From: Topomyia yanbarensis
Lineage: Eukaryota; Arthropoda; Insecta; Diptera; Culicidae
DNA: 64,000 nucleotides
Direction: 5' to 3'
NCBI RefSeq assembly: GCF_030247195.1
Contig: NC_080672.1
Span: forward strand, 387,827,037-387,891,036
Shown here: positions 49,211 to 61,282 of the stretch, piece by piece
How the letters are laid out: every line of letters starts with the position of its first letter
Numbering within the stretch: the stretch's first letter is position 1
The notes under the pieces: model-generated
The model's database searches: none
Told to the model about the DNA's origin: nothing
What the model saw: only the letters and a program-made list of their open reading frames with translations
Made by a program: the position numbers and the translations under genes

Positions 49211-49838
49211 GTATTTCGTAGCAATGTACAATAAATTACATGAAAGTGTTATAAATAAAGTGCTGTAAGTTTTCAATTTACTTCGTTTGAATTTGTGTAA
49301 CTCGGTTGAAGTCACTCAAAGTTGCAGCAAAAACTATGGGTGCCAGGCAAAGTCCCTCTAAACAAGGTCCTAGTATGCGTCATAATTATTAGGGAATATA
49401 AAAATAGTTATCATTTTACGCAGTGTTGTGCATTCCTCTGTACGGGACCCTATTGAGATTTCTGACAGCTCATTTACAACCAGAGATGCCAACTCAAACC
49501 ATAGGAGTTTGGTTTGTTTGCCTCATGAAATACCCCACTGAGAAGTCCAAAAAATTGTTTCAAAATCGTTTAACACGGGTCCAACGATGGACGTTCGTTG
49601 AACGGTTATTTGAACATTGTCCAAATTGGTCGAACGAACGCCCTTCATTGGACGATTTTGAAACCAACCGTTCTTAGAGGGACCTAACTTCAACCGGTTT
49701 TTGCAGCGCATTTTTTTTTTGTTTTCCTCACGAAATAATTCTGCACCGCTTCTTTTTAACGGAAGTAGAAAGGTCAATAGGGGCCCTTACACGATCAATA
49801 TAGTCAATACTGTCATTGACAAAAATATTGAACGTGTA
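49211..49838. other. No gene; unassigned sequence
   Basis: Contains a local inverted/direct mix of TCCAACGATGGACGTTCG-type words at 49575-49660 but no clear ends. Confidence 0.4.
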
Positions 49839-50007
49839 CCCAGTTAAGCTCAGCCGGAAATGAACCGGAATTCTGGCTGGTTCCAGTTCGCATTCCGGCT
49901 CCAGTGACACAACCGATTCTAGTTAGAATCGGTTGTGTCACTGGAGCCCGTGTACGAACTGGAACCAGCCAGAATTCCAGTTCAATTCCGGCTGAGCTTT
50001 ACTGGGT
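49839..50007. mobile_element. 170-bp palindromic MITE (CCCAGT family), copy 2
   Basis: Same sequence as 47809-47978 with few changes. Here it is flanked by TA on both sides, as for Tc1/mariner-type insertion. Confidence 0.85.
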
Positions 50008-52306
50008 AAGAACCGCTTATAATACACACGCTCATTCAACACTACTCAAAATTTCAGTCCCGTGTACTCAAATTCGTACATCGATGCTATCTGTCAAAAA
50101 ATGAGTTCTGAGTTGAATAAAGTTAACTCATCTCTTGAATATCCGTGAAGTTTTCACGTTTTGGGTGAAAAAAAATACTTCGAACAAGTACATTGTGTCG
50201 GGCGTCGACCCAAAATTTAAAAAAAACACCTTGCTGTGAAATAGTTGACGCGGAACCATTCAAGAAAACCGAAGGTAAGTGTCGCCGAATTTTGTTGTTG
50301 TTTTGAACTAATTTCCGTTGTTTTTTTCAGCTCCTCCCTTTACTGCGAGATGAAAATCTGCAGGCTATCTGAGGGCATAAAAGTTTCCGGAATATGTGTC
50401 GAGACAGCACATTGAAGTAGAAAGATTCAGATAAATACGATACAGATCAATCTTTCTACAGTTATATTAGAAATACCGAACGGTTATTTCCACGGTTGGC
50501 CATTTACTTTTGAGTTATTTTTAACGAGCGTGGCACAGACTAGTAGGCTGAGTCATTTGGAATTTTGAAATGTAGCATGAAAAAAATGAAACTCTCGAAA
50601 TTGACGTTTTGACCGTTTCAGTGCTCGAGAATAAATCAAAACAAAGCATATCCAGCAGCATAATTGCAGGAACAAATACAACAAAACCATAAGTTTTGTT
50701 GCCAGAATTTTTGAAAGATTCGAACATAGTGTATGCAGATGCCAGTTACATCAAATTGGTCGGAATTCGAGACAAATTGGGTCATTAAGCCATAGACTTA
50801 TCCAGCTGCGTTAGTATTGTGCCGTTTTGACGTTTAAATTGGGAGGAAAACAAATCATTTGCACTGCGAATTGGGAGGAAAACAAACCGCTTGTGGGCTT
50901 AACGGGAGGGCGGTAGTATAAAAATGCGAAATCTCAGTGTGCGTATTTTAAACGTCAGATATCTCAATATACTGTTTTTACGACTTTTTCCGACGCGACT
51001 GAAGTTAAGGATACCCCTAATAAAAATAATCATACACTAACCTTAACCCATATAGTGCAATGATTCCACATATTGTTTGGATGATACTCTGAACAGGTCG
51101 AAGGGCTCTCAAATCATACGATGTTTATTAGGGACATAATAGAACTTTTTTCTTCACATTTTTGTACGCAAATTAACAAAAAAAAAATCATGAAATTGAA
51201 TTATCACGAACACACCTTCCATTGAACTATCTTGATTCCTATTCTATTGCCGGGATAACTGTCAAAAATGCTAACCCAAGTTGCTAAGATCACTGCCAAG
51301 GAAGACGGATAGTGTCAACCGAGGACGTGTTTGTATATTTTTAGAAAATCAATTAAAAATCATTCTGAAGCTTTAAAGGTTCTACCAAATGCAAATATGT
51401 ATTTGGTTGTACAAACATATTGTTGCATTTAGAAAGATGAGCTCTATCGGTTTATAAAATAAAAGAAATTTTTTTACGCTGGAAGCCTTATACCCACCCC
51501 CCCCCCTCCCTTAATTCTAGCAATACTCGATTTGTTAAAAATTGCACTTAAACCAAATACAAATATGTATTTCAATTTCATATTCCGGCTGGACTTCAAA
51601 AATCGAGCGAGTAAATGCAGTCATTAGAATTAAAATATTGTGCAAACCGCTTCGTCGTCATCGTTGTCCGGTATACCATTTGCGGTTTTCCTGGCTGTCT
51701 CAGAAAAGACCAGCAATGCACCCATTCGTATAATAGATTGACTATGACTAATTTATATGGGACCTTGGCGTATTTAATTTGTATTTGCTTAAACTATCCA
51801 AACGTGAATATCTATGCAATTTGATTTTTTTTCATGACACAATTCAAACCATCCTCGGCTATTTCAAACCATTATCGATTAATGCTGGAAATTTGAATAC
51901 ATTCCGAACTAATCAATGTCAATATTTATCAATCCAATCGCAATTTTAAATTATAAGCTCGATTATAAGTTTATTTCATCAACAAATCATGCAGTGTCGT
52001 TCCCCTCGTGTCAAAATTTTGAAGTACATTTAACGTCAATTTTTGATGTTTAACTAAAAGAGATTAAAACTACTAGAGGGAGCAAAGTGCTATTGTCTCC
52101 ATGTATACACGGACTGAATCATGGGGTCTCGCACTAGCATATTGTATCCCATTTTTTTAACATGTGTGCACCCGGGGCAATATGTGTCAAACTAATGGGC
52201 CTAGCACATGTGAAAGGGAGATAATAAACCATCAGTGGTAACAGCGGCATGCAACCTCTAGTAGTTATAGTCTCCTTTGTTTAACTGCTTTTTAACTTGG
52301 CTGCAG
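50008..52306. other. AT-rich region with one intron-like sequence and a lone MITE end
   Basis: ACACGCTCATTCAACACTAC at 50025 matches the end of the MITE at 62812-63434. A 56-nt stretch at 50275-50330 has GTAAGT and TTTTTTTCAG ends (plus strand). A C-run lies near 51500. No coding exon recognised. Confidence 0.35.
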
Positions 52307-52592
52307 CCTAGGGGCAGATCACTTGAGATGTAATTCTAAAACTTAGCGAAATTAAATCCATCAGAATAGAAATTCATAATGCATTTTGCGCTGCGTATAA
52401 GACGTCAAAACCCTACAAAAATTTCTCCCTACATTCAACAAAACATCGAACAAAGTGGATCAGCGTAGGACGTTTGTTAAACAAACTTTTCTGCGAGGGA
52501 GTGCAAAGTTGATGCAAAAATGGAAATTATATGCATTTTTATTAATTTGATGCAAATTTGTTATACATTCCTAGAGTGATCTTCCCCCAGGG
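52307..52592. mobile_element. 286-bp MITE with CCTAGGGGCAGATCACT ends, copy 2
   Basis: Left TIR identical to copy 1; right TIR decayed (AGTGATCTTCCCCCAGG). Interior collinear with 48658-48952 (GTCAAAACCCTACAAAAA, ATTCAACAAAACATCGAAC, GAGGGAGTGCAAAGTTGATG). Confidence 0.85.
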
Positions 52593-53617
52593 TTAGATAG
52601 ATAAGTCTATACCTGCACTAAATTGGTACCAGTTAGACACTAATTCAAAAATTAACAAATTTAAACAAAGCCTTCAAAGATTACAGTAGACAGCACTTCA
52701 AATGAGTTAAATAATATTTTGGGATCCTAGTGTATAGTGAATTGGCTTTGCAATTGACGTGTATGAAATTAACAAAAAACTTTGAAACTTGTTTTTAGTA
52801 ATAGATACACCTTAATGGTGCGCCAAAATATTCCACTCGTTCAAAATATATGGCATGAGCAATATGTTTATCCCTCCGGAAGTCGCGCTTATAACCCACT
52901 GAAGGAGCAGCCGCTGATGTTTCTAAGATGATTTCGCTAGATTTTCGGAGCAGCCTGCATTCACTGCACTATAGGGCGACTGCCGGAAGGTTATATACTT
53001 CGGTCGATTGTTCTGTTCAACAAGGTATTTTTGTCTGCACACTATTAGGTTTTACACCAACCGACAAAATGAGCCGGATGAACTTCGCTTGACAAATCTT
53101 GGTGGTTTGTTTACATGGGAGTTACGTAAGTTCGAATGTAATAGATGATTACCCGCTGCACTCGCACTCACGCAACTGACAAGATAAACAAACCATCAAG
53201 AATTGTTAACCATGAACTTCATTCATCATGAATTTCATTCATTTGTGTCGTCATCTTGTAGAACTCAATTCGCCTCTCTTCATATTTTTTTTCTGATAGC
53301 TGCCAGTGAAAATAATTAGTTCAATTGGATTAATGAAAATTACCCTGTCAAAAAATGCGGACGATCACTGCAGTTACACAACATTGGTTACAGATCACCC
53401 AAAATGAGTAAAATTCAATAAGCGTGTAATCGTAAAAACCTTGATGTCATAAACATCACAAAGAAATAAACGTTATAAAATCGTCCAGTGTTGGGCCAAT
53501 ATCGGAAGAAGTCTGACAGATTGTGCAACAAACGTCCTGTAATTGGCCCGACGATTTTGAGACATTTTTGGGCTTTGTCCAGTGGGAATATGAACTCGAA
53601 GATCGGGGGGTGGTTAT
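52593..53617. other. No feature seen
   Basis: Mixed sequence between MITEs; small frames only, none with a motif. Confidence 0.4.
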
Positions 53618-54357
53618 CAGTGATGCCACAAGTACAGATTTATCTAGAAAGGTACAGATTTTTGAAGCGTTTTTGGTACAGATTCTGTACGGTACAGATT
53701 ACAAATTTTCGTAAAAAAGTACAGATTGGTACAGATTTTTTTAGATGACAGATGAGTAAAATAATTTAACCTTGCGATGCATCCCATAATGTGCACAAAG
53801 AGCGAAACACAAAAAAAGAGCGGCACAAGAACACTGCGATCTGGAGATCGCCCGCCCAAAGAGAAACTTGAAAACGAAAAAGAGAAAGAGCTGTGCACCA
53901 AGAGATGCAAAATTTCGCACATTGAGTCACCTTGAAGAGCCACTTTTTTGTGCCTCTCCTCACTGGCAAACAGGGAGGAAGGGGAATCAAACTATTCAGA
54001 TTCAGATAAAGATTGATCGGAAGAACGTTTTTAAAATGTTTTTTGGTTGTCTTCTCTGCTTCCGTGCGCATGGGACCATGATGCACACTAAAGAGCCTCT
54101 TTATTATTTACTCTTTGAGGTGTGCGGCCATGGAGTAGAATGCACACATGGGAGCAAAACACATAGGAGTGAAGAGGTTTATTGTGAAAGAGAAGAGTCA
54201 AAATTTCTTTTGATTTCCCCAAATGAAAAATATGCATAAGAAAAATGATTTTTTCTAAACAACCTTGTTATTGTTTCGGTACAGAATTTTTCTATAGCAG
54301 GGTACAGATAGGAAAGATTTTTCAACTCCCGGTACAGATTTAATTGTGGCAACACTG
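53618..54357. mobile_element. 740-bp hAT-like non-autonomous element
   Basis: Ends CAGTGATGCCACAAGTACA and complement of CAGTGTTGCCACAAT, flanked by the direct repeat TGGTTAT (53611-53617 and 54358-54364). hAT elements make 8-bp duplications and often start CAGTG. Subterminal GTACAGATT words occur at least six times on the left and three on the right. Open frames inside are GA-rich and lack transposase motifs. It ends about 275 bp from the ABCB8 poly(A) signal. Confidence 0.75.
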
Positions 54358-54632
54358 TGGTTATTATTATCACAGATAACAGAAGTTTACATGCTTGACC
54401 CAACTAAAGAATTCGAATCCAAAAGGGATGGTAGTACTGTGCGGCTTGCTTCGTAAGTAGCGATAAACAGGAACAATTTTCCTCCTGTTTGCTCCGGATT
54501 ACTTCGAGTTTTCCCTGGTATTGGATCAAACCTATGATCGCTTTTCTTTTGATCGAAATACATTCACAATAATTATAAGAAAACGTATTATGCCTTAAAA
54601 TCAAACGACAAATTGCCACTGTTACCATAAAC

Positions 54633-54638
54633 TTTATT
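54633..54638 (-). promoter_or_regulatory. ABCB8 polyadenylation signal AATAAA
   Basis: A canonical AATAAA on the minus strand lies 55 nt past the ABCB8 stop codon. This gives a short 3' UTR, in keeping with the compact introns of the gene. Assigned by position and motif only. Confidence 0.6.
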
Positions 54639-54692
54639 CCTAACATTCCATAAATAAAACTAGTGTCAAATGAATAAACTGGCAGGTACAAT

Positions 54693-57138
54693 TCAGCCAA
54701 AAGCCCGCTGTTGCTGTTGATCTTCCTGTTGCTGTCGTTCCTGTTGTCTCACTAGCTCGAAATAATGTCCTTTTTTCTTTAGCAACGTGTCATGATTGCC
54801 CATTTCAACGATTCGTCCCTTATTTAGCACCACAATGACATCCGCATTCCGAATGGTTGACAACCGATGCGCAATCACTAGTGTCGTCCTGTCGACGACG
54901 GCAGCGTCCAGTGCTTTCTGAACAATCGCTTCGCTGGATGCATCAAGCGCACTGGTAGCTTCATCCAGAATCAGAATCGTAGGCTGTTTGAGCAAAGCTC
55001 GAGCTATTGCTATCCGCTGTCGCTGGCCGCCGCTCAGCTGAATTCCACGCTCGCCAACAGGTGTCTGATAGCCATCTGGAAGTTGACTAACAAACTGATG
55101 GGATTGTGATAATTTTGCGGCTTCGAGCACTTCGGCCTCGGTTGCATTCGGTCGTCCGTAGCGAATGTTTTCGTAGATGGTCGTCCCGAAGAGGACCGGT
55201 TGTTGTTCGATAAATCCTATCAGTTCACCACGAAGCCAATTAGGCGACAGATCCGAAAGGTTGTGTCCATCGATGGTAATCCGACCGGCGGTAGGTTCGT
55301 AGAACCTTTCCAACAGAGAAGCTATTGTCGATTTTCCCGAACCACTCGCTCCCACCAGTGCCACTGTCTGTCCTGGTTTAAGAATCAGAGAGAAGTCTTG
55401 TAGCACTCGCTGGTTCGGACGCGTGGGATACGTAAAGGATACGCTATCAAAGCAGATTTCTCCTCGAACCTGCGATTCTGGAATGATTTGACCTAGTTTA
55501 AGATCTACCTTTGGTTGAACTGAAAGGTACTCAAATACGCGAGCCCCAGCGGTCATTCCACGGATCATAGAACCTAGCAGAATTGAACCTTGAGCTAATG
55601 ATCTTTGGACGCCCTAAAATATAGATAATTTGTGTAGCTTGATATTGAACCGCTATAAAATGGAAACTCACTTGCGAAGCTACCAGAAACGCCATCAAAT
55701 CTCCTGCGTTGATAGAACTTGTGGACATAAAATGTCCACCAAGGACCAGCGTCGTCAGCACCATACCATTAAGGAATAAATTAGTTAACGATTGAAACAC
55801 GGCGATTCCCACACCCAACTTTTCCGACAATTCAGCCGCTTTGTCAGTTTCCTGCCGGAACAGGTCCACCTCGGCATATTCACTCGCGCTCGCTCGAACT
55901 GTTCGGATGTTTGAAAGTGCTTCCTCGCTTACGGCGGTAGCTCGCTCCGATTGTGCTTGACTCTTCTTGCTCAGTGCCCGCAGGGACCGGCCAAGAAAGG
56001 AAAACATTGCAACCGCGGCCGGAACCGACACCAAGGCAATACTGGCCAGCTGAGGGGAGATCAAAAATAGAGAGACACCGCCACCGATTAGCTGAGCGAT
56101 AGATCGCAATCCTTGCGAGATGCACTGTTTGAAGCTAGATTTGAAATCCTGCACGTCCGCGGTTAACCGATTCACAAGTTCTCCGGTTCGGTTTTCGTCA
56201 AAGAATTCCAAATCCTGTATGATAATTTGCCGGAACAAATCTTGTCGAATTTTCGCTGCCATCTGCTCGCCTATCTGACTTAGCAGGAAAATGTACACAA
56301 ACGTGAATCCTGCTTGGGCGATGTACATTCCTAGAAGTCGCAGGGAAGGTAGCTTCATCTCGTTGAAAAATGTAGATGAATTTATGCTAGAATTGGATTT
56401 TATATGAAATAAGATATTCCTTTAATAATCCAGGTACTTACTCTTTCAAACCTATCCGAGCATACTTCGACAAAGTATTGACCACGACACCCAGCAGATT
56501 CGGAATCTGAATATTAAAATAGGCCACTGCTAGGGCGGCAAAAACTGCACCAATTAACTTAGTCAAATGCGGTCGCAAATAGATCCAGAACTTTGGCCAA
56601 TCGAATTTGACTCCATCATAACCGCCGATTTTTTGTTGACCTGCTAATCTCCCGACGGCAGGTGTCTCCTCACAATGAGCAAACCACCGGCGGCATTGAT
56701 AGCCTACTGTTACGCTTACCGCGGTTCCTCCTAAAACTATTCTTAATACTTTTGAACTAGTTCGTCTAGTCCGGACCACCTGTTGCTGACATTCTGTGGT
56801 GATGAACTTTCGTCCTAGCTGTCGTGTTCTTTCTTTGAACACATTTTTTCCCACATCCAATAGGTCGCTACGTCGGATGACGTATGTATGGAGGGATTTT
56901 CCTAGCAGCTGGAACCGATTTCGGTTTACCTGTGGGGCACTGTAAACAAAAATGGCCTTGAACTACATTCATCTGCAGCGTTCTTAAAATTAGAAACAAT
57001 TATTGAGGTTATGCAATGGGTTTCAAGGGTGTAAGAGAATTCTGTTCATATCGGGTTCATGCAAATAACACGATGATACAAAACTCACCTGTAGTTTGTC
57101 TGGCAGCCTCGGCAGTTTGCTAGAAATAATTTTAACAT
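54693..57138 (-). CDS. ABCB8: ABCB8, mitochondrial half-type ABC transporter; four exons, complete
   Basis: Half-size ABC exporter of the mitochondrial inner membrane (family knowledge: part of the mitochondrial K-ATP channel, linked to iron export). Exons read from splice sites and frame: 57138-57089, 56939-56442, 56386-55672 and 55613-54693. Introns are 149, 55 and 58 nt, all GT-AG with GTGAGT or GTAAGT donors. The joins keep frame and give 727 residues; the vertebrate protein is about 735. The ATG is in a 50-nt first exon. Residues 1-60 are basic and poor in acids, as expected of a mitochondrial presequence. Hydrophobic spans are near 83-98, 142-176, 201-222, 275-315 and 379-402. The nucleotide-binding domain holds Walker [10 protein letters not shown] (about 509-517), the Q-loop near 558, signature LSGGQ (614-618), Walker B ILILDE (634-639) and the H-loop His near 670. 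All catalytic motifs are intact. The C-terminus is Gln-rich. No frameshift or stop. Confidence 0.95.
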
Positions 57139-58090
57139 GTTTAACAAATATGTACAACTAGAATTTAACAATTTTATGCTGAATGGAAGTATCTAGCTGC
57201 CAGCCATCGAAGAGAAAATAAAACTCTGTTGACATTCAATCAGCTGATTGTCAAGTCCGAATCACGTTATGTAGAAGCTTGTATGCAAGTGCATTGAAAT
57301 TTTTCAATGTTGCTGGGTTTTGTGAGATTGGGCAATAGATGGCGGTACGTGCTGTGGCTGAATCTCATAGGGTTGTCAGCTGGGAGTTGCGTACAGTTAC
57401 ACACGTAGAAAAACTAAGCGTATTTAAATCAAAAATATCTGTTATTGAATACTATCATTTATTGTGTATTACTTCAAACAACAAACTTAACTTGAAAATA
57501 TTTTTTATTGCAACAACAATAAATTTTTGCTTTCAACATTTTGTTTTAATTTAAGTAATTTATTATTAATTTATTTATTAAAAAATTGAGCAATAACTTT
57601 TTTTTATTGAAATAATAATTAAATTTTATTGAATTCAATAATTGAATTTATTGTCTCCTGACCAATAATTGTATTTATTGAATTTAATCCATATTTTTAT
57701 TGAACCTACAAATCTTTTTCTGCGTGTAGAAATACGCAGCGTGTGATACGGGCGGATTTAAATTAAGGTTCAAAGAACTTTCGGTGAGCATCTACACGAA
57801 TTGAACACTTGATAGTCTGCGTTGAAAAAAATGCGTTCAACTTTGTCATCGGTTTATTTTTCGTCACACCACCAACACGCAACACAACTGCGTAGTGAAA
57901 AAACCACAGCCACTTTTTCAAAAGCACCATCCCGCCCGGTCAATTGTTTTTCTACAAACTATTTTGCATAATTTGAATCTTGATAATCTAATAAATCGAC
58001 TGATTTTCTTTTTTTAGAGTTTAATGACGGCTTTATAAGGAATAATCGGTGGCAAAGCTGTACACAATTTTTCCTACGCATACTACCAAG
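57139..58090. other. ABCB8 upstream region, AT-rich
   Basis: Should contain the ABCB8 promoter (minus strand, next to 57138). 57540-57720 is low-complexity AATAATTGAATTTATTG-like sequence. No core promoter motif is clear. Confidence 0.4.
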
Positions 58091-58093
58091 CGT

Positions 58094-58417
58094 TCAATTC
58101 TTACACATGCGCAAAGTAAGTAACTTGAGCCTCAAAGACGCGAATTCCTTTAGATAATGATTCGCCATCTCTATCGGTCGTTTAACATTTATCTGACAGT
58201 GTCGTCCCAATCGAGCACGAGACCTGTCAAAAGCACACAATCGCTTCGAATCAGTTTTGCACGAATTCGTATTTTTTCTGCCAATTTTGGAAAAATTTAA
58301 ATTATGTTCCAACACATCGAGTATTTCTAAAACAAATCCAGCTTTGCTCGAATTCCGACCAAATTCATGCAACTCTGCATACTCTATGCTCGAATCTTTC
58401 AATAATTCTGGCAACAT
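58094..58417 (-). CDS. Hypothetical small ORF, 107 codons
   Basis: ATG 58417 in an AAAA-ATG context, preceded by an AT-rich stretch, running without a stop to 58094. Sequence starts MLPELLKDSSIEYAEL, contains FVLEILDVLEHNLNFSKI and ends in a basic, Leu-rich tail (LRLKLLTLRMCKN). No signal peptide or membrane span. I do not recognise the family. It is about 950 bp upstream of ABCB8 and in the same orientation. It could be a single-exon gene, an exon, or chance. Confidence 0.3.
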   Translation of the reverse strand: MLPELLKDSSIEYAELHEFGRNSSKAGFVLEILDVLEHNLNFSKIGRKNTNSCKTDSKRLCAFDRSRARLGRHCQINVKRPIEMANHYLKEFASLRLKLLTLRMCKN

Positions 58418-58429
58418 TTTTTTTTAATT

Positions 58430-59009
58430 TAAATAGGCCCAAGCGCGGTAGCTTAACGAGGCCGAATATTCTTTTTTTCAAATACATTGCACGTGTTAGT
58501 GGGGGAAGGGGAACTTTGCTTCCTTCTTATGTTGGTAAGTGAATAGGTAGGAAGTGGGATACATTAATATATAATTGGCATTGTTGTTGGCCGGTTGATT
58601 ATTGTAACGAATATGCACTCTTGGTTGTAGCACAGATATCCGACGTTTAGGCTCGATTCGAAATGTATGCAAATACCCCCTACTGAGATTTCGAATAAAT
58701 CAGACGTTTAAAACACGTTTGGCAAACATTTGTACGTGGAGCAGTGATTAATACAATACAGTTTGAGTGCAGCTGTCAAATACGTGTAGCAAACAGTTGC
58801 GTAGACGGCTATAGTGAATAGTGATTTCCAACTTTAGTGAATAGTGATTTCCAACTTTAACTAATTTGAAAGTTTACTCCTATTAGTTGGGACCTGTCAA
58901 CACAGTACCACAGAGAACAGACATCCATGATCGAACAAAAATATTTAAAAAACGTATGTAAACATTTGAATTAATATACGAAAAACACTAGCGCCGCCAC
59001 ACCAACCTA
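58430..59009. other. No gene; unassigned sequence
   Basis: A small direct repeat AGTGAATAGTGATTTCCAACTTTA occurs twice at about 58813-58860. No recognisable coding frame. Confidence 0.4.
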
Positions 59010-59176
59010 TCCCAACTATGCGTCAAATCGATTCCGGAACCGGTTCGAAATCCTGGCTGGATTCAGCATGGAATCTAGCTCAAAGAAAATAACCGATTCC
59101 GACTCCATCGGTTGACGCATTTGAGCTGGAATTCATGCTGGAAGTCCGAATCGGTTCCGGACTAGTTTGACTGGGT
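59010..59176. mobile_element. Related palindromic MITE, divergent type
   Basis: TCCCAACTATGCGTCAAATCG at the left, GGTTCCGGACTAGTTTGACTGGGTA at the right. Inverted arms with GATTCCGGAACCGG and CTGGCTGGATTCAGCATGGAA. Same overall plan as the CCCAGT family, different sequence. Confidence 0.65.
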
Positions 59177-59329
59177 AGAGGAATAACCGCTGTCAATTCT
59201 GTCGCACTCAGCCACAAAAAAACATGACGACAGTAGCGCACCTGGTTTAGATATCCAAACCACCTTCGAAACCGTTAGAGATTTTACACATTTAGTTGAA
59301 TGCTGAAATTGGACGTCTGTTCTCTGTGA

Positions 59330-59905
59330 CAGTACTCTGCGCACAGCCAAACAACATTCTCGATGTCGTGATAGCTATTCTCACAAACGTAATGGTTACG
59401 GCACGCGAAGTTTGTACGTTGGGCATGACAAAAGAGCCATAGTAAACACATTTCTCAGCGGGCCCCCTGCAAACATCATCCGCATGGCGTTCCCCACATT
59501 TGCCGCACCGCCTAGCTATAACCTAGCTGCTTGCTATTGAAACAATTCATGACCCCCGGTACAGACGCACAGGTAGACGAGCTCCTTTCACTGCAACATA
59601 GCTCGGAAGTGCAGATCCAGCGAAAGGCACGCGAAACGAGTCTGGTCGATAGTACTTCCTATCTTCGATGGACATTAAGTGCAATTCATTGCACTCCAAA
59701 TTCTAAACTGATCCAAGGTTAGGGTTCTTAAAGTGGTCAACCCAATAATTTATCAGAACATCCAAAGTAAAACCCGCTTCGCTTACAACACCGTCAATCT
59801 CTACATTTCGAGAAGGGATGTAGATGCTACACACTATCGAGGAGAAGCAGTAATTGCTAGCAATATCGTTGGCCTGTTTCAAATCATTCACTACTACGTG
59901 CAGTT
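59330..59905 (-). pseudogene. Internally deleted, decayed I-clade element
   Basis: The minus strand carries two non-adjacent parts of an I-clade element. At about 59425-59330 is the ORF2 C-terminus (YHDIENVVW, compare YEDIEHVVW of the full element). At 59900-59460 is ORF1: LKQANDIA, IPSRNVEIDGVVSEAGFTLDV, then CLNCF and a degraded knuckle region. Roughly 5 kb between them is missing. Stops and shifts are many. Confidence 0.7.
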
Positions 59906-60213
59906 TTTTTTATTCATTTCGTTTATTTGATAGGCACAAATGCGCTAGCTTGGCGGTGCCAAATTCTTTTGTTTTTACATTTTGGATATCTTAAAACCAG
60001 GAGGTTACAATGTTGAAATATTTTTTTTTATAAAAGAGAAATTTTTTACAGCTACCTTAAGACTAGAAATAAGATTCTATACACAAGAGAGGGGCCAAAT
60101 AATTTTTTTTATGAAAAAAATTAAAACAAGGAATTCAGTTTGATATACAAGAGGGGAGTAGTTTTTTACGAAATATTTTACAATTATCTACACCCCTTTT
60201 GTGTACCAAATTA
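59906..60213. other. Retrotransposon-like AT-rich debris
   Basis: Words of the type ACAGCTACCTTAAGACTAGAAATA occur here and again at 60683-60760, suggesting a decayed repeat interrupted by the MITE that follows. Confidence 0.4.
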
Positions 60214-60629
60214 AGAGCATGTTCAGGAGTGTTTCAGTTTTAGATTCATAATTTTGACAGTTCTATTATATAAAACTGAAAATTTTAAAACTAGAACTTG
60301 CTGTCCCCAGCAGCAGTTTTAGCGTATGTTCTATTCAGTTTAAAATTCATGTCACGCCGTGCTTTCAGTGTCACTGCATTCAAATTTATTTTTCCCCAGT
60401 CTATCGGGTCTAAGTGCCTGTGCTGAAAACTTTGCACGTATTTAAAACACAGTTTTAAACGTGTTTTTAAATCAGCAATAAATAGAACGGCGTCGTATAA
60501 CAGTTTTAAATTTTAAAACAAAACTGTTCGAAATTATAAAACAAAACGCTCTGCTGGGGATGTGAATGTTTCAGTTCCAGTTCTACTTTGAAACTCCTAT
60601 ACAAAATAAAACGCTCCTGAACATGCTCT
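60214..60629. mobile_element. 416-bp MITE with AGAGCATGTTCAGGAG ends
   Basis: Left AGAGCATGTTCAGGAGTG and right inverse CGCTCCTGAACATGCTCT, followed by TAA. Inner TTTTAAAACTAGAACTT-like inverted words. It splits the repeat that surrounds it. Confidence 0.8.
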
Positions 60630-61282
60630 AACAATATAGTTTGGAACACAAAAGGGGGAACAAATATTTATGAGAAATTTCACAGATGTCTTAAAACTAG
60701 GGATACAATTCTATTTACAAGATGGTGGACAATAGTTTCAACAAAGAGTAAAAATTACAGCTATCTTAAAACTAGGAATACGGAATGCAAATTTGATTTT
60801 TTTATCGGAGACTTATGCTTGGTCACGATATTCAGAGAGGGGTTTATTTCCAAAATCGGTGTAGCAGCAGTTGTATTAAGGACAGGGGAGAGAAGGCGTA
60901 GATGGTGACCGGGAGAGAAGAGCAAAACTTGCAACTTTCGGGCAAACATGGGATCAGCGAAACAAATTAGCGCCTCAGTCTAGGAGGTCGGATTGGTGGA
61001 TGGTATTCTTGGAACCCGCGGGGAATCCTTCAAAAGTCATTGGACCTCGAGTCGCTCTTGCTTCAGTTTCCGTAGTGGTAAGGGCGCACTACGTGCAGTT
61101 TATCTGACTATACTTTTTTAATGTCATCCGCCGAGTAATGTTTTATCAGCTCTCGCGAAACAGTTGCTGTTTAGCCGTTTATGAGCTGAAAGGATCACCC
61201 AAGGACCAGTGGATCCATCTTGGTAAACCTTGACTCCGGGCCGGGGGTGGGATACGAGACATTGGGGGATGTGGTGGATCGG
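60630..61282. other. Repeat debris, no gene
   Basis: Continues the repeat interrupted at 60214 (CTTAAAACTAGGRATAC words). A short GC-richer stretch at 61000-61100 has no identifiable role. Confidence 0.35.

Noticed and set aside
53868..54239. 123-codon plus-strand frame within the hAT-like element
   Set aside because: Composition is GA-rich and no hAT transposase or dimerisation motif is present.
57339..57554. 71-codon plus-strand frame upstream of ABCB8
   Set aside because: Ends in low-complexity AT-rich sequence and has no motif.
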